DNA of 55,309 nucleotides from Pseudomonadota bacterium. Its GTDB lineage: Bacteria > Myxococcota_A > UBA796 > UBA9615. The position numbers and the translations under genes are program-made. The notes beneath the pieces are model-generated. The model was not told where the DNA came from. It was given only the letters and a program-made list of their open reading frames with translations, and ran no database searches. Numbering within the stretch: position 1 is the stretch's first letter; the number at the start of each line of letters is the position of its first letter. Shown here piece by piece: positions 24,650-32,649 of this stretch. The stretch spans positions 1 through 55,309 of the forward strand of contig JAAESI010000219.1 of NCBI GenBank assembly GCA_024229515.1, read 5' to 3'.

Positions 24650-26155
24650 TCAGCGTCGCGCAGCGCGCGGCGCTGAGGCGCCTTGCAACAGCACCATCGG
24701 CAGCACCACCAGCAACAGCCCGATCGCCTTCGCGCCGATCGAGAACGTCGCCGTCCGCCCCCCGCCCAGGAGCCCCGGGAGCAGCCACGCAACGTTCACC
24801 AGCATCAACCCGATCGCGGCCGCCGCGGTGAAGCCTTCGTCGCGCTCCTTTGGGCCTGCGACCAGGAGCACCGCCAGCGCGAGGTAGTAGTAGCGGGACA
24901 GCGTCAGCAGCCCGAACACCGTCGCGAGGCCCAGCGGGATCGCCCACCGCCGGCCTCGCTCCGACGTGCTCACCGCCGCCGCCATCAGCCACAGCAGCAC
25001 GATCAGCAGGCCGCCGTGGATCCACCGATGGTCCTCCACCCGCTTCTGCCGCGCGTGCCGCCCCCCCGCGTGGTCCCACGGCAGGTCCGCCACCGCCCTC
25101 CGCAACCCCAGCTTGTTGTTGTCCCAGCGGATCCCGTCCGAGTGCAGGCCGATGTTGGCGATGAACTCGCCCGTCGCCTCCGGGCCGCCGCCCTGGGTCA
25201 GCCCCACCGCCCCCAGCGCCGCCACCACCCCGAAGAAGCCGAGCACCACCCCCGCCACGTCGCGCGAGACCGAGCGGTGCCGCACCAGCCCGCCCGCCAG
25301 CAGCAGCAGCGGCCCCGCCATCAACAACAACGGGAACACCCGGAACGCCGCCGCGACCCCCAACAGCGCGCCGGCCGTTCGGAACCGCTCCGCTCGCAGC
25401 GCCGCCATCGCCCCCAGCAGCGCCGCCAGCCAGAGGTAGTTCAGGAAGTTGCCCACCAGCTGGCTCTCGCTGAACCACGCCGTCATCACGAAAATGAAGA
25501 CCAGCAGGGGAGGGTCCGCCCCGCACACCAGCCCGATCACCCCCAGCACCGCCAGGAACAACAGCAGGTCCAGCAGCAGCATCGCCAGCACCTGCCCGTC
25601 GCTGTCCAGATCGAGGAACCGCAGCAGCAGCCCCGGCAGCAGGTTCCGGACCGGCGGCGGGTTGTAGCCGTGGTCCTGGAGGTACTTGTTCCAGTTCGTC
25701 GTGTCCCGCTCCGCCGCGAGGCTCACGACGTCCGCCTTGAACGACGCCCACCGCGCCTCTGTGAAGCGCTCGGGGCGCTCCTGCAACGCTTGCTCCAGCG
25801 CCTCGTCCGAGGACACGAACGTGTAGTCCTCGAGGTGCCGGATCCGGGGGATCGCCCCCACGTTGAAGGCGCCCGTCTCCTCGCCCGCCAGCAGAGTCAT
25901 CCGGTACAGCCCGAAGTGCCCCAGCTCGTCGTAGTACTTGGCCCCCAGCACGTAGTGGTAGGGCGCCCGCGCCGCCCCCACCGCGTGGGCCGCGAGCCGC
26001 GGGTGGAGGTGGCTGATGTAGACCACCGCGGCGAGCACGATCAGCAGGATCGTCGCCGGCTTCGTCGGCTTCCCGACCCGCGCCAGGTGCCAACGCAGCC
26101 CCACGGCAGCCGCCGCCCCCGCACACGCGATCAGGCCGATCAGCTCCTCACTCAC
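24650..26155 (-). CDS. Polytopic membrane protein, possible glycosyltransferase
   Basis: 501 residues from GTG 26155, which overlaps the end of the preceding gene by eight bases (GTGAGTGA). About ten hydrophobic segments, including ATILLIVLAAVVYISHL and LLLDLLLFLAVLGVIGLV, are broken by one large extracytoplasmic loop (about 65-160) with YHYVLGAKYYDELGHFGLYR. A conserved-looking YNPPPVRNLL precedes the next helix. The build resembles DUF2029/GT87-type mannosyltransferases, but no diagnostic motif is certain. Coupling to the GT-C-like gene upstream suggests that the two act in one glycan pathway. Confidence 0.55.
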   Translation of the reverse strand: MSEELIGLIACAGAAAAVGLRWHLARVGKPTKPATILLIVLAAVVYISHLHPRLAAHAVGAARAPYHYVLGAKYYDELGHFGLYRMTLLAGEETGAFNVGAIPRIRHLEDYTFVSSDEALEQALQERPERFTEARWASFKADVVSLAAERDTTNWNKYLQDHGYNPPPVRNLLPGLLLRFLDLDSDGQVLAMLLLDLLLFLAVLGVIGLVCGADPPLLVFIFVMTAWFSESQLVGNFLNYLWLAALLGAMAALRAERFRTAGALLGVAAAFRVFPLLLMAGPLLLLAGGLVRHRSVSRDVAGVVLGFFGVVAALGAVGLTQGGGPEATGEFIANIGLHSDGIRWDNNKLGLRRAVADLPWDHAGGRHARQKRVEDHRWIHGGLLIVLLWLMAAAVSTSERGRRWAIPLGLATVFGLLTLSRYYYLALAVLLVAGPKERDEGFTAAAAIGLMLVNVAWLLPGLLGGGRTATFSIGAKAIGLLLVVLPMVLLQGASAPRAARR

Positions 26156-27899
26156 GGGGCGGGCTCCGCGTCCACCACCGGATCTGGGTGCCGTCCTCCA
26201 GCGGGATCGACCCGCCCATCCGGAAGCTCCCATCGTCCCACGGGATCCGGCACCGCAGCCCCTGCACCGGCTCGCCCGGGCGGGCCGATCCCCAGCGCGC
26301 CAGCACCACGTCCGCCGACTCCTGGATGTGCCGCGCCAACGCCTCGGGACCGCCGTGGTTCGCCGTCATCCAGCCCTCGTCGGCGCAGTGGGTCAGCAGC
26401 AGCAGGTCCTCGTGGCGGAACACGTCCCACCCGAACAGGTTGCGCTGGAACGTGCCGTAGAAGAGCTCGTACAGGTCGTCCAGGAACACCGCCCCCAGCG
26501 GCCGTCCGACCGCCCGACGGGTCGGGGCCAGGGCCCGCTCCAGCGCATCGAACGGCTGCCGGTGCTGGCGCGGCGTGCTCGGCCGATCCATGAACTCGTA
26601 GGCGGGGTAGATCGGGCACAGCCACAGCGACCGCCCGATGCGCTCGTTGTCGGCCCACCCCGGCACCGTCACGCACGCCCGCGACGCAATCCCCGGCGGC
26701 GAACCGAAGCTCACCAGATGGTGTGTCGCGAGCACCCCCAGCACCACCGCGCCGGCGGCTGCCCGACGCACCACCGGCTTGCCCGGCAACTCGACCAGCG
26801 CGACCCCGATCAGGGCCGCCGCCTGGGGCAGCAAGGGGAGGGCGTACCGCTCGTCGTACAGCCCGCGCAGCAGAAGCAGCAGGCCGATCACCGGGATCGC
26901 CCACCACCAGAAGATCGCGTCCCGCTGGGCTCGTGCGAGGGTGTCCTCACAGCCCCGTCGCCGGCCGAAGAACCAGGCGTAGGCGGCGATCGTCACCACC
27001 AGGAGCGCCGGGGTGAACGTCTGCAGGACGGTGAAGTAGGCCGCTTCCCAGCTGTGACTCCACGCCCCCGCGGCCCAGTCCGCGGGCCACGACCCCAGCG
27101 CCCCCGCGTCGGCGTAGTCCAGCGCCTTGCCCGGCCACGTCGCGTCCCGGAACGTCACCATCAGGGCGTCTCCGCGGCTCCCCAGGAGCAGCACCGCGAG
27201 CCCCGCCGCCCCCGCGCCGCCGATCCCCAGCAGCAGCCTCCGTCGATCCTCCCGCCACGCCGCCTGAGCGTGAGGCCGGACCGCGACCCAGGCGGGCCCC
27301 ACGAGGAACGCGGCGGCGTTGACCTTGATCCCGATCGCGAGCACCGAGGCGCCGGCCGCGAACCACGCCCCCCGCCGGTAGGCCACGCTCCCCGGCTCGA
27401 GCCGAAGCAGCCGAAGCAGGAGCCACGCCGCCGCTGCGACAGCGACGGTCAACGGCAGGTCCAGCACGATCACCCGCGCGTAGTTGGTGAGCCCCGGGAG
27501 TCCGTGCGCCACCAGCGCCGCCAGCACGCCGGCGGTCTCCTTGCGTCCCTCGGGGGCCAACTCCGCGGCGAGCAGGTAGGTCAGCAGCAGCAGCAGCGGC
27601 CACAGCAGCATCGACTGCAGGTTCAGCAGGTGCCCCACGTTCGGCGCATCGACGATCAGCGCCATGACGGTCGCGACCGCGTACCAGACCTGCCCGTAGC
27701 GCTGGCGTTCCTCGTGCGCCATCAGCTCGGCGAAGGCGGCGGGCCCCTGCTGGATGGCGGCGGCGCGCTCCGCGATCTGCGAGTAGTGGTAGCTCGCGTC
27801 CGTCGTCTGGATGCTGTCGTCCAGCCCGTTCCACCGCATGTCGCCGACGACGTGAAACGCCGCCAGTACGAGCAGGAAGACGAGGGTGCGGCGCCTCAC
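26148..27899 (-). CDS. Dolichol-phosphate-mannosyltransferase-type (GT-C/ArnT-like) membrane protein
   Basis: 583 residues from GTG 27899. The first periplasmic loop has TTDASYHYSQIAERAA, the Asp-containing motif that places the catalytic base in ArnT/PMT-like GT-C enzymes. About 10-12 hydrophobic helices follow (PLLLLLTYLLAAELAP, LTVAVAAAAWLLLRLLRL, IPVIGLLLLLRGLYDERYALPLLP). A C-terminal soluble domain of about 180 residues completes it. Such enzymes move a sugar from a polyprenyl-phosphate carrier to lipid or protein on the outer face of the inner membrane. Donor and acceptor are unknown. It lies ten bases downstream of a lipoprotein gene. Confidence 0.65.
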   Translation of the reverse strand: MRRRTLVFLLVLAAFHVVGDMRWNGLDDSIQTTDASYHYSQIAERAAAIQQGPAAFAELMAHEERQRYGQVWYAVATVMALIVDAPNVGHLLNLQSMLLWPLLLLLTYLLAAELAPEGRKETAGVLAALVAHGLPGLTNYARVIVLDLPLTVAVAAAAWLLLRLLRLEPGSVAYRRGAWFAAGASVLAIGIKVNAAAFLVGPAWVAVRPHAQAAWREDRRRLLLGIGGAGAAGLAVLLLGSRGDALMVTFRDATWPGKALDYADAGALGSWPADWAAGAWSHSWEAAYFTVLQTFTPALLVVTIAAYAWFFGRRRGCEDTLARAQRDAIFWWWAIPVIGLLLLLRGLYDERYALPLLPQAAALIGVALVELPGKPVVRRAAAGAVVLGVLATHHLVSFGSPPGIASRACVTVPGWADNERIGRSLWLCPIYPAYEFMDRPSTPRQHRQPFDALERALAPTRRAVGRPLGAVFLDDLYELFYGTFQRNLFGWDVFRHEDLLLLTHCADEGWMTANHGGPEALARHIQESADVVLARWGSARPGEPVQGLRCRIPWDDGSFRMGGSIPLEDGTQIRWWTRSPPRE

Positions 27900-27909
27900 T
27901 CGAAGGAGG

Positions 27910-28815
27910 CTACTGGAACGCGCCGGTGTGGCTGGTAGTGTCGACGATGACCGTCCCGGTGTCGGTGTCCCGGCTCCACGAGCCGCCGCCCGCTTCGGTC
28001 ACGGCGCCCGCGAACGCGTTGCCGCCGTCGGACGGACCGGGGAAGGTGAGCTCCTGCGCGGTGCCGAAGTCTTCGCTGCTCCAGGCGACCGCCTCGAGGC
28101 CGTCCAGCCAGGCGCACCACCAGGCGTACTCGCCCGCCGCGGCGTCGCCTCCGTGAGTCGTCGCCACCACCGTGGCGTCCCACAGCGCCGCCCCCGCGAT
28201 GGCGGCGTCGACCTGGGCGCGCCACGTGGCCGCATCCTGGTAGCTGCCGCCGCCGTAGCCGAAGCCGGACAGGAGCACCCGGTCGCCCGCCTGCAGCGAT
28301 TGCCCGAAACCGTCGATCTCGTGCACCACGTCGGCCGGATCCGTGGCGCTCTGCATCACCTTGAGGCCGGCGCCACGCGCCGTGTTGGCGAACAAGATCG
28401 GCCGGCCCTGGTTGTTCCCGACCACGTCGAGGCCGACGTTGGCGAGCACGACGCCGTCCAGCCCCATGCTGCCGAAGCCGCCGATGAGCCCGTCGATCTC
28501 GCTGGGGGCCCGGGGTGCGCCCGCGTCGACCCAGCCGAAGACCTCCTTGCCTGCGGCTTGCAGATCCCCCGCAAACGTCGCGTCGGGGCCCTCCCCCAGG
28601 ACCACGATCGTCTCGTCGGCGAAGTCCTCGGCGGTCATGCCCGCCGTGCTCCCGAAGTGGAACGCCATCGGCTGGGGGTCGATCGCCGAGCTGGCCCACG
28701 ACCCGCCGCCGTCGTCGTCGTCGTCCGATTGGCTGTCGTCGTCGTCGTCATCGGCCGGCGCGGGGGACGAACACCCCAGCAGCAGCGCCAGCATCCAGAT
28801 CCAGGAGTCCTTCAT
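27910..28815 (-). CDS. Lipoprotein with Asp-rich linker
   Basis: 301 residues from ATG 28815; signal peptide and lipobox MLALLLGCSS, then an Asp/Ser-rich linker. The rest (about 50-301) alternates hydrophobic strands and Gly turns (DETIVVLGEGPDATFAGDL, GLDGVVLANVGLDVVGNNQ, GDRVLLSGFGYGGGSY, WDATVVATTHGGDAAAGEY), which recalls a TIM-barrel-like or glycoside-hydrolase-like fold, but no catalytic signature is clear. The first gene of a minus-strand run with the two membrane proteins, divergent from the large MopE-repeat gene. Confidence 0.6.
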   Translation of the reverse strand: MKDSWIWMLALLLGCSSPAPADDDDDDSQSDDDDDGGGSWASSAIDPQPMAFHFGSTAGMTAEDFADETIVVLGEGPDATFAGDLQAAGKEVFGWVDAGAPRAPSEIDGLIGGFGSMGLDGVVLANVGLDVVGNNQGRPILFANTARGAGLKVMQSATDPADVVHEIDGFGQSLQAGDRVLLSGFGYGGGSYQDAATWRAQVDAAIAGAALWDATVVATTHGGDAAAGEYAWWCAWLDGLEAVAWSSEDFGTAQELTFPGPSDGGNAFAGAVTEAGGGSWSRDTDTGTVIVDTTSHTGAFQ

Positions 28816-28861
28816 GACGGCCACGGTACCAGAGTAAGGTAGGTCAATCGGAGCGCTCCCT

Positions 28862-31753
28862 ATGTCTCGAATCGGTGCACGGCTCGCCTGCTTGACCTTC
28901 GCCCTGGCGGCCGTGCCGTCGTCGGCGTCCGCCACCGCGATGTCGTTTTGCGATGACTGCTCCACCACGGTGAACCTGCCCTTCACGTTCCCGTTCTGCG
29001 GCACCAACTGGAACCAGGTGCACCTCAGCAGCAACGGACAGGTCACCTTCGGCGGCCAGAACAACGACTGGTCCCCGAGCCTGGGCGAGTTCCACCAGAA
29101 CCCCGCTCGCATCGGCATCCCGTGGAACGACACCCAGGTGCTCTCGGGCGGCTCCGAGGAGTACTTCGTCAACTCCGACTCGCTGGAGATGGTGTTCACC
29201 AACGTGCCCAACTACTGGTCGGGCGGCTTCAACACCTACTCGGTCGAGCTCTTCGACACCGGCGCGTTCACCATCACCATCACCAACGCCCAGGTCGGCA
29301 ACGGCCCCCAGCCCAACGCCATCGTCGGCTACAGCTGCGGCAGCTCCAGCAGCGGCGCGCCCCAGGTGGACCTGTCCAGCGAACCGCAGCCGATCGTCAA
29401 CAACACCACCTACAACTCCGTCTACCAGGTGTTCACGATCGGCAGCTGGGACCTGAACAACACCGTGCTGGAGTTCTGCGGCACCGACCCCAACGGCTGC
29501 ATCTTCGATGAGGACGAGGACGGCTTCACCGAGGACGACGGCGACTGCGATGACAACGACCCGTTGGTCTACCCGGGCGCCGAGGAGCTCTGCGACGGCA
29601 TCGACAACGACTGCAACGGCATCATCGACGACGGCGTCGGTCCGCTGTTCGTCGATGCCGACGGCGATGGCTTCACGCTCTGCAGCGACTGCGACGACAC
29701 GCTGGTGTTCATCTACCCGGGCGCTCCCGAGTACTGCGACGGCCTCGACAACGACTGCGACGGGTTGATCGACGAGGACAGCGACACCGACTTCGACGGC
29801 ATCAGCGCCTGCTCGGGCGACTGCAACGACGCCGACCCGACCATCTACCCGGGCGCGCCCGAGATCCCCTACGACGCGATCGACCAGGACTGCTCCGGCT
29901 CCGATCTCGTCGATCTGGACTTCGACGGCTACGACTGCGTCTGCGTCGGCGGCCCCGACTGCAACGACCTCAACCCGCTGGTCTACCCGGGCGCGCCAGA
30001 GATCCCCTACGACGGCCAGGACCAGGACTGCGACGGCGCCGACCTGGTCGACGTCGACGGGGACGGCTACGTCGCCACCGCCGCCGGGGGCGATGACTGC
30101 AACGACACCAACGCGTTGATCAACCCCGCCGGGATCGAGATCTGCAACAGCCTCGACGACGACTGCGACGGCTTCATCGATGATCAGGACTTCGACGGTG
30201 ACGGCTACCTCGCCGGTCCCTGCGGCGGCCCCGATTGCAACGACGCCGACCCGAACATCAACCCCGGCGCCACCGAGATCCCGCTCAACGGCATCGACGA
30301 GGACTGCGACGGCAGCGACGACGCCGACGGGGATGGCGACGGCTACGACGCCAGCTTCGCCGGCGGCCCCGACTGCAACGACAACGACCCGAACGTCTAC
30401 CCCGGCGCGCCCGAGATCCCGGACTTCATCGACAACGACTGCGACGGGATTATCGACGAGGGCACCATCAACTACGACGACGACGGTGACGGCTACACCG
30501 AGGTCGGCGGCGACTGCGACGACGACGACGTCACCATCAACCCGTCGGCGATCGAGGTCTGCGACGGCGTGGATCAGGACTGCGACGGCGTGGTCGATGA
30601 CGGCACCGACTGCTTCGACGACGACGGCGACGGCTTCTCCGAGGCGACGGGCGACTGCAACGACGCCGACGCCACGATGAACCCGGGCGCCACCGAGGTG
30701 ATCGGCAACGGCGTCGACGACGACTGCGACGGGCTCGTGGACGAGGGCGGCGACGCCACCGACGACGACGGCGACGGCTTCGCCGAGATCGGCGGCGACT
30801 GCGACGACGCCGATCCCGCCGTCTTCCCCGGCGCCGAGGAGATCTGCGACAACGTCGACCAGGACTGCGACGGAGTCATCGACAACGACACCGACTGCTT
30901 CGACGACGACGGCGACGGCTTCACCGAGGAAGAGGGCGACTGCAACGACGCCGACGCCACGATGAACCCCGACGCCGACGACCCGCCCGACGGCATCGAC
31001 AACAACTGCGACGGCGAGCTCGACCCGGGCTACGTGGACGACGACAGCGACGGCGACGGCTGGACCGAGCTGGCCGGCGACTGCGACGACGCCAACGACG
31101 CCGTACACCCCGCCGCGGTCGAGGTCTGCGACGGCATCGATCAGGACTGCGACGAGATCATCGACGAGGAGACCGACTGCTTCGACGACGACGGCGACGG
31201 CGTCTCCGAGGACGACGGCGACTGCCACGACGGCGACCCCGCCATCTCGCCGGACGAGGACGAGGAGCCCGACAACGGCATCGACGACGACTGCGACGGC
31301 CTCGTGGACGAAGGCAGCGACCGGTTCGACGACGACGGCGACGGCTTCTCCGAAGAGGGCGGCGACTGCGACGATGGCGACGACACGGTGCACCCCGGCG
31401 CCGAGGAGATCGCCGACGGCATCGACAACGACTGCGACGGCCTGATCGACGAGGGCACCGACGCCTTCGACGACGACGGCGACGGCTTCTCCGAGGACGA
31501 GGGCGACTGCGACGACGCCAACGGCTGGGTCTTCCCCCAGGCCGCTGAGACCGAGTGCGACGACACCTACGACGACGACTGCGATGGAGACGTGGACCGG
31601 GCTGACACCGACTGCGGCGCGCCCACGGATTCGGAGCTTCCGTCTACGGGTGACTGCACCTGCGAGAGCAACATCGCCGGAGCCGACGAGGCCACCCTCG
31701 CGGGCCTGCTGCTGCTGCTACTTCTTGGCCGGGGCCGACGGCGCCACCGCTAG
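28862..31753 (+). CDS. Large secreted MopE-repeat protein with MYXO-CTERM-like tail
   Basis: 963 residues. A signal peptide (ARLACLTFALAAVPSSASA) is followed by a nidogen-like beta domain to about residue 215 (LPFTFPFCGTNWNQVHLSSNG). Then come 15 repeats of about 46 residues with the pattern DDDGDGFxExxGDCDDxDxxxxPGAxExCDGxDxDCDGxxDE, the putative metal-binding repeat first seen in MopE of Methylococcus. Repeats 3, 4, 6 and 7 lack the second Cys (PGAPEIP). The C-terminus is DCTCE, a Leu-rich stretch LAGLLLLLLLG and RGRRRHR, a surface-sorting tail. It probably binds many calcium or copper ions on the cell surface; which metal is not decided by sequence. Its 3-prime end overlaps the convergent lipoprotein gene by 36 bases. 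Confidence 0.88.
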   Translation: MSRIGARLACLTFALAAVPSSASATAMSFCDDCSTTVNLPFTFPFCGTNWNQVHLSSNGQVTFGGQNNDWSPSLGEFHQNPARIGIPWNDTQVLSGGSEEYFVNSDSLEMVFTNVPNYWSGGFNTYSVELFDTGAFTITITNAQVGNGPQPNAIVGYSCGSSSSGAPQVDLSSEPQPIVNNTTYNSVYQVFTIGSWDLNNTVLEFCGTDPNGCIFDEDEDGFTEDDGDCDDNDPLVYPGAEELCDGIDNDCNGIIDDGVGPLFVDADGDGFTLCSDCDDTLVFIYPGAPEYCDGLDNDCDGLIDEDSDTDFDGISACSGDCNDADPTIYPGAPEIPYDAIDQDCSGSDLVDLDFDGYDCVCVGGPDCNDLNPLVYPGAPEIPYDGQDQDCDGADLVDVDGDGYVATAAGGDDCNDTNALINPAGIEICNSLDDDCDGFIDDQDFDGDGYLAGPCGGPDCNDADPNINPGATEIPLNGIDEDCDGSDDADGDGDGYDASFAGGPDCNDNDPNVYPGAPEIPDFIDNDCDGIIDEGTINYDDDGDGYTEVGGDCDDDDVTINPSAIEVCDGVDQDCDGVVDDGTDCFDDDGDGFSEATGDCNDADATMNPGATEVIGNGVDDDCDGLVDEGGDATDDDGDGFAEIGGDCDDADPAVFPGAEEICDNVDQDCDGVIDNDTDCFDDDGDGFTEEEGDCNDADATMNPDADDPPDGIDNNCDGELDPGYVDDDSDGDGWTELAGDCDDANDAVHPAAVEVCDGIDQDCDEIIDEETDCFDDDGDGVSEDDGDCHDGDPAISPDEDEEPDNGIDDDCDGLVDEGSDRFDDDGDGFSEEGGDCDDGDDTVHPGAEEIADGIDNDCDGLIDEGTDAFDDDGDGFSEDEGDCDDANGWVFPQAAETECDDTYDDDCDGDVDRADTDCGAPTDSELPSTGDCTCESNIAGADEATLAGLLLLLLLGRGRRRHR
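29508..31620 (+). repeat. 15 tandem MopE-type repeat units (coding)
   Basis: Units of about 135-150 bp with strong sequence conservation of the DCDD, PGA and DNDCDG codons. Adjacent units 8-14 are most alike (DDDGDGF opening, DGTDCF or EGTDAF spacer), which suggests recent tandem duplication of that block. Confidence 0.8.
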
Positions 31754-32602
31754 GATCGGCTCGTCCGCGCCGGCCATCCAGAGCGCGAATCCGGAGGCCG
31801 GCAGCGGCCCCGCGTCGAACGCCCATACGATGCGCGGCGCCCGCGGCGTCATGCCCCCCTCGGGCTCCAGCGGCTCCATGTCGGGGCAGTCCACGGCGAA
31901 CTCCACATCCAGCCGCCCCGAGCTGTCCGCCGGCCCCTTGAGACCGGCCGTGAGCGTGTTGCAGGCCGCCGGCTGCTCGATCACGAACAGCACCGGCTCC
32001 CCCAGACCCGGGTGGGTGGGGAGGATGGAGGCGCGCCGCCCTTCTTCGTCGGGCTGGCCGCGCACCGCCGCGCCCGCGCCCACGGCCAACCGGTAGGCAC
32101 GATCCCGCACCACCGCCTCGGGGCGGAGCAGCAGCTCCTTGCCGAGGGTGGCCGCGCCCTCTTCCCCCCGGGGCCTCAAGTCGCTCAGGAACAGGCTGTA
32201 CAGCGGCCAGATCTCGTCGGCCGGGAGGTGCGCCGCCGCGATCGGCTCGAGCATCGCCCGGCAGGCTCCCGCGCCCACCCCGCAAGCCGCGCCCACCAGC
32301 TCCGCCAGCTTCTCCAGCTCGGCGGTTCGCCACAGACCTTCGCCCGGACGCTCGTTCTTGGGGGTGCTGGGATCGATGGATTCGAGCCGCTCGAGCACGC
32401 CCGCCAGCTCGGCGCTGCGGTCCCCCTGAGCGGTCGCCGAAGGCTCCCCGATGACGGGCGCTCCGCCTCGGTTTTCGGTGGACATGGGGGTTGTCGCCTC
32501 GGGGTCGGAGGCCGCCTCCGGCTCCGTCTGAACGCCCTCGAGGGTGGGGCTCCCGTAGCAGCCCACGAGCAGGACAAAGGCGAAGAGGAGGGGCCGAGGC
32601 AT
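31718..32602 (-). CDS. Lipoprotein, hypothetical
   Basis: 294 residues from ATG 32602, the start that puts the signal peptide first (RPLLFAFVLLVGC, lipobox). An acidic Glu/Pro/Thr linker is followed by a helical region with Cys pairs (LAELVGAACGVGAGACRAML) and a beta-rich C-terminal part (EPVLFVIEQPAACNTLTAGL, RIVWAFDAGPLPASGFALW). No family recognised. Convergent with, and overlapping, the end of the MopE-repeat gene; divergent from the FG-GAP gene with about 47 bp between starts. Confidence 0.65.
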   Translation of the reverse strand: MPRPLLFAFVLLVGCYGSPTLEGVQTEPEAASDPEATTPMSTENRGGAPVIGEPSATAQGDRSAELAGVLERLESIDPSTPKNERPGEGLWRTAELEKLAELVGAACGVGAGACRAMLEPIAAAHLPADEIWPLYSLFLSDLRPRGEEGAATLGKELLLRPEAVVRDRAYRLAVGAGAAVRGQPDEEGRRASILPTHPGLGEPVLFVIEQPAACNTLTAGLKGPADSSGRLDVEFAVDCPDMEPLEPEGGMTPRAPRIVWAFDAGPLPASGFALWMAGADEPILAVAPSAPAKK

Positions 32603-32649
32603 GGCCGCCGATGGTAGCAGCACGTCCCTCCTTGATACGATCCCCCGCA

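Noticed and set aside
28844..31393. An 849-codon open frame on the minus strand opposite the MopE-repeat gene, rich in Val/Ala/Gly
   Set aside because: It mirrors the GAC/GTC-rich repeat codons of the plus-strand gene; open antisense frames are expected in such high-GC repeats, and it has no signal, domain or ribosome site.
29508..31620. Regular spacing that could be taken for a CRISPR array
   Set aside because: The units are 135-150 bp, imperfect and translate into MopE protein repeats; there are no constant short repeats with unique spacers.
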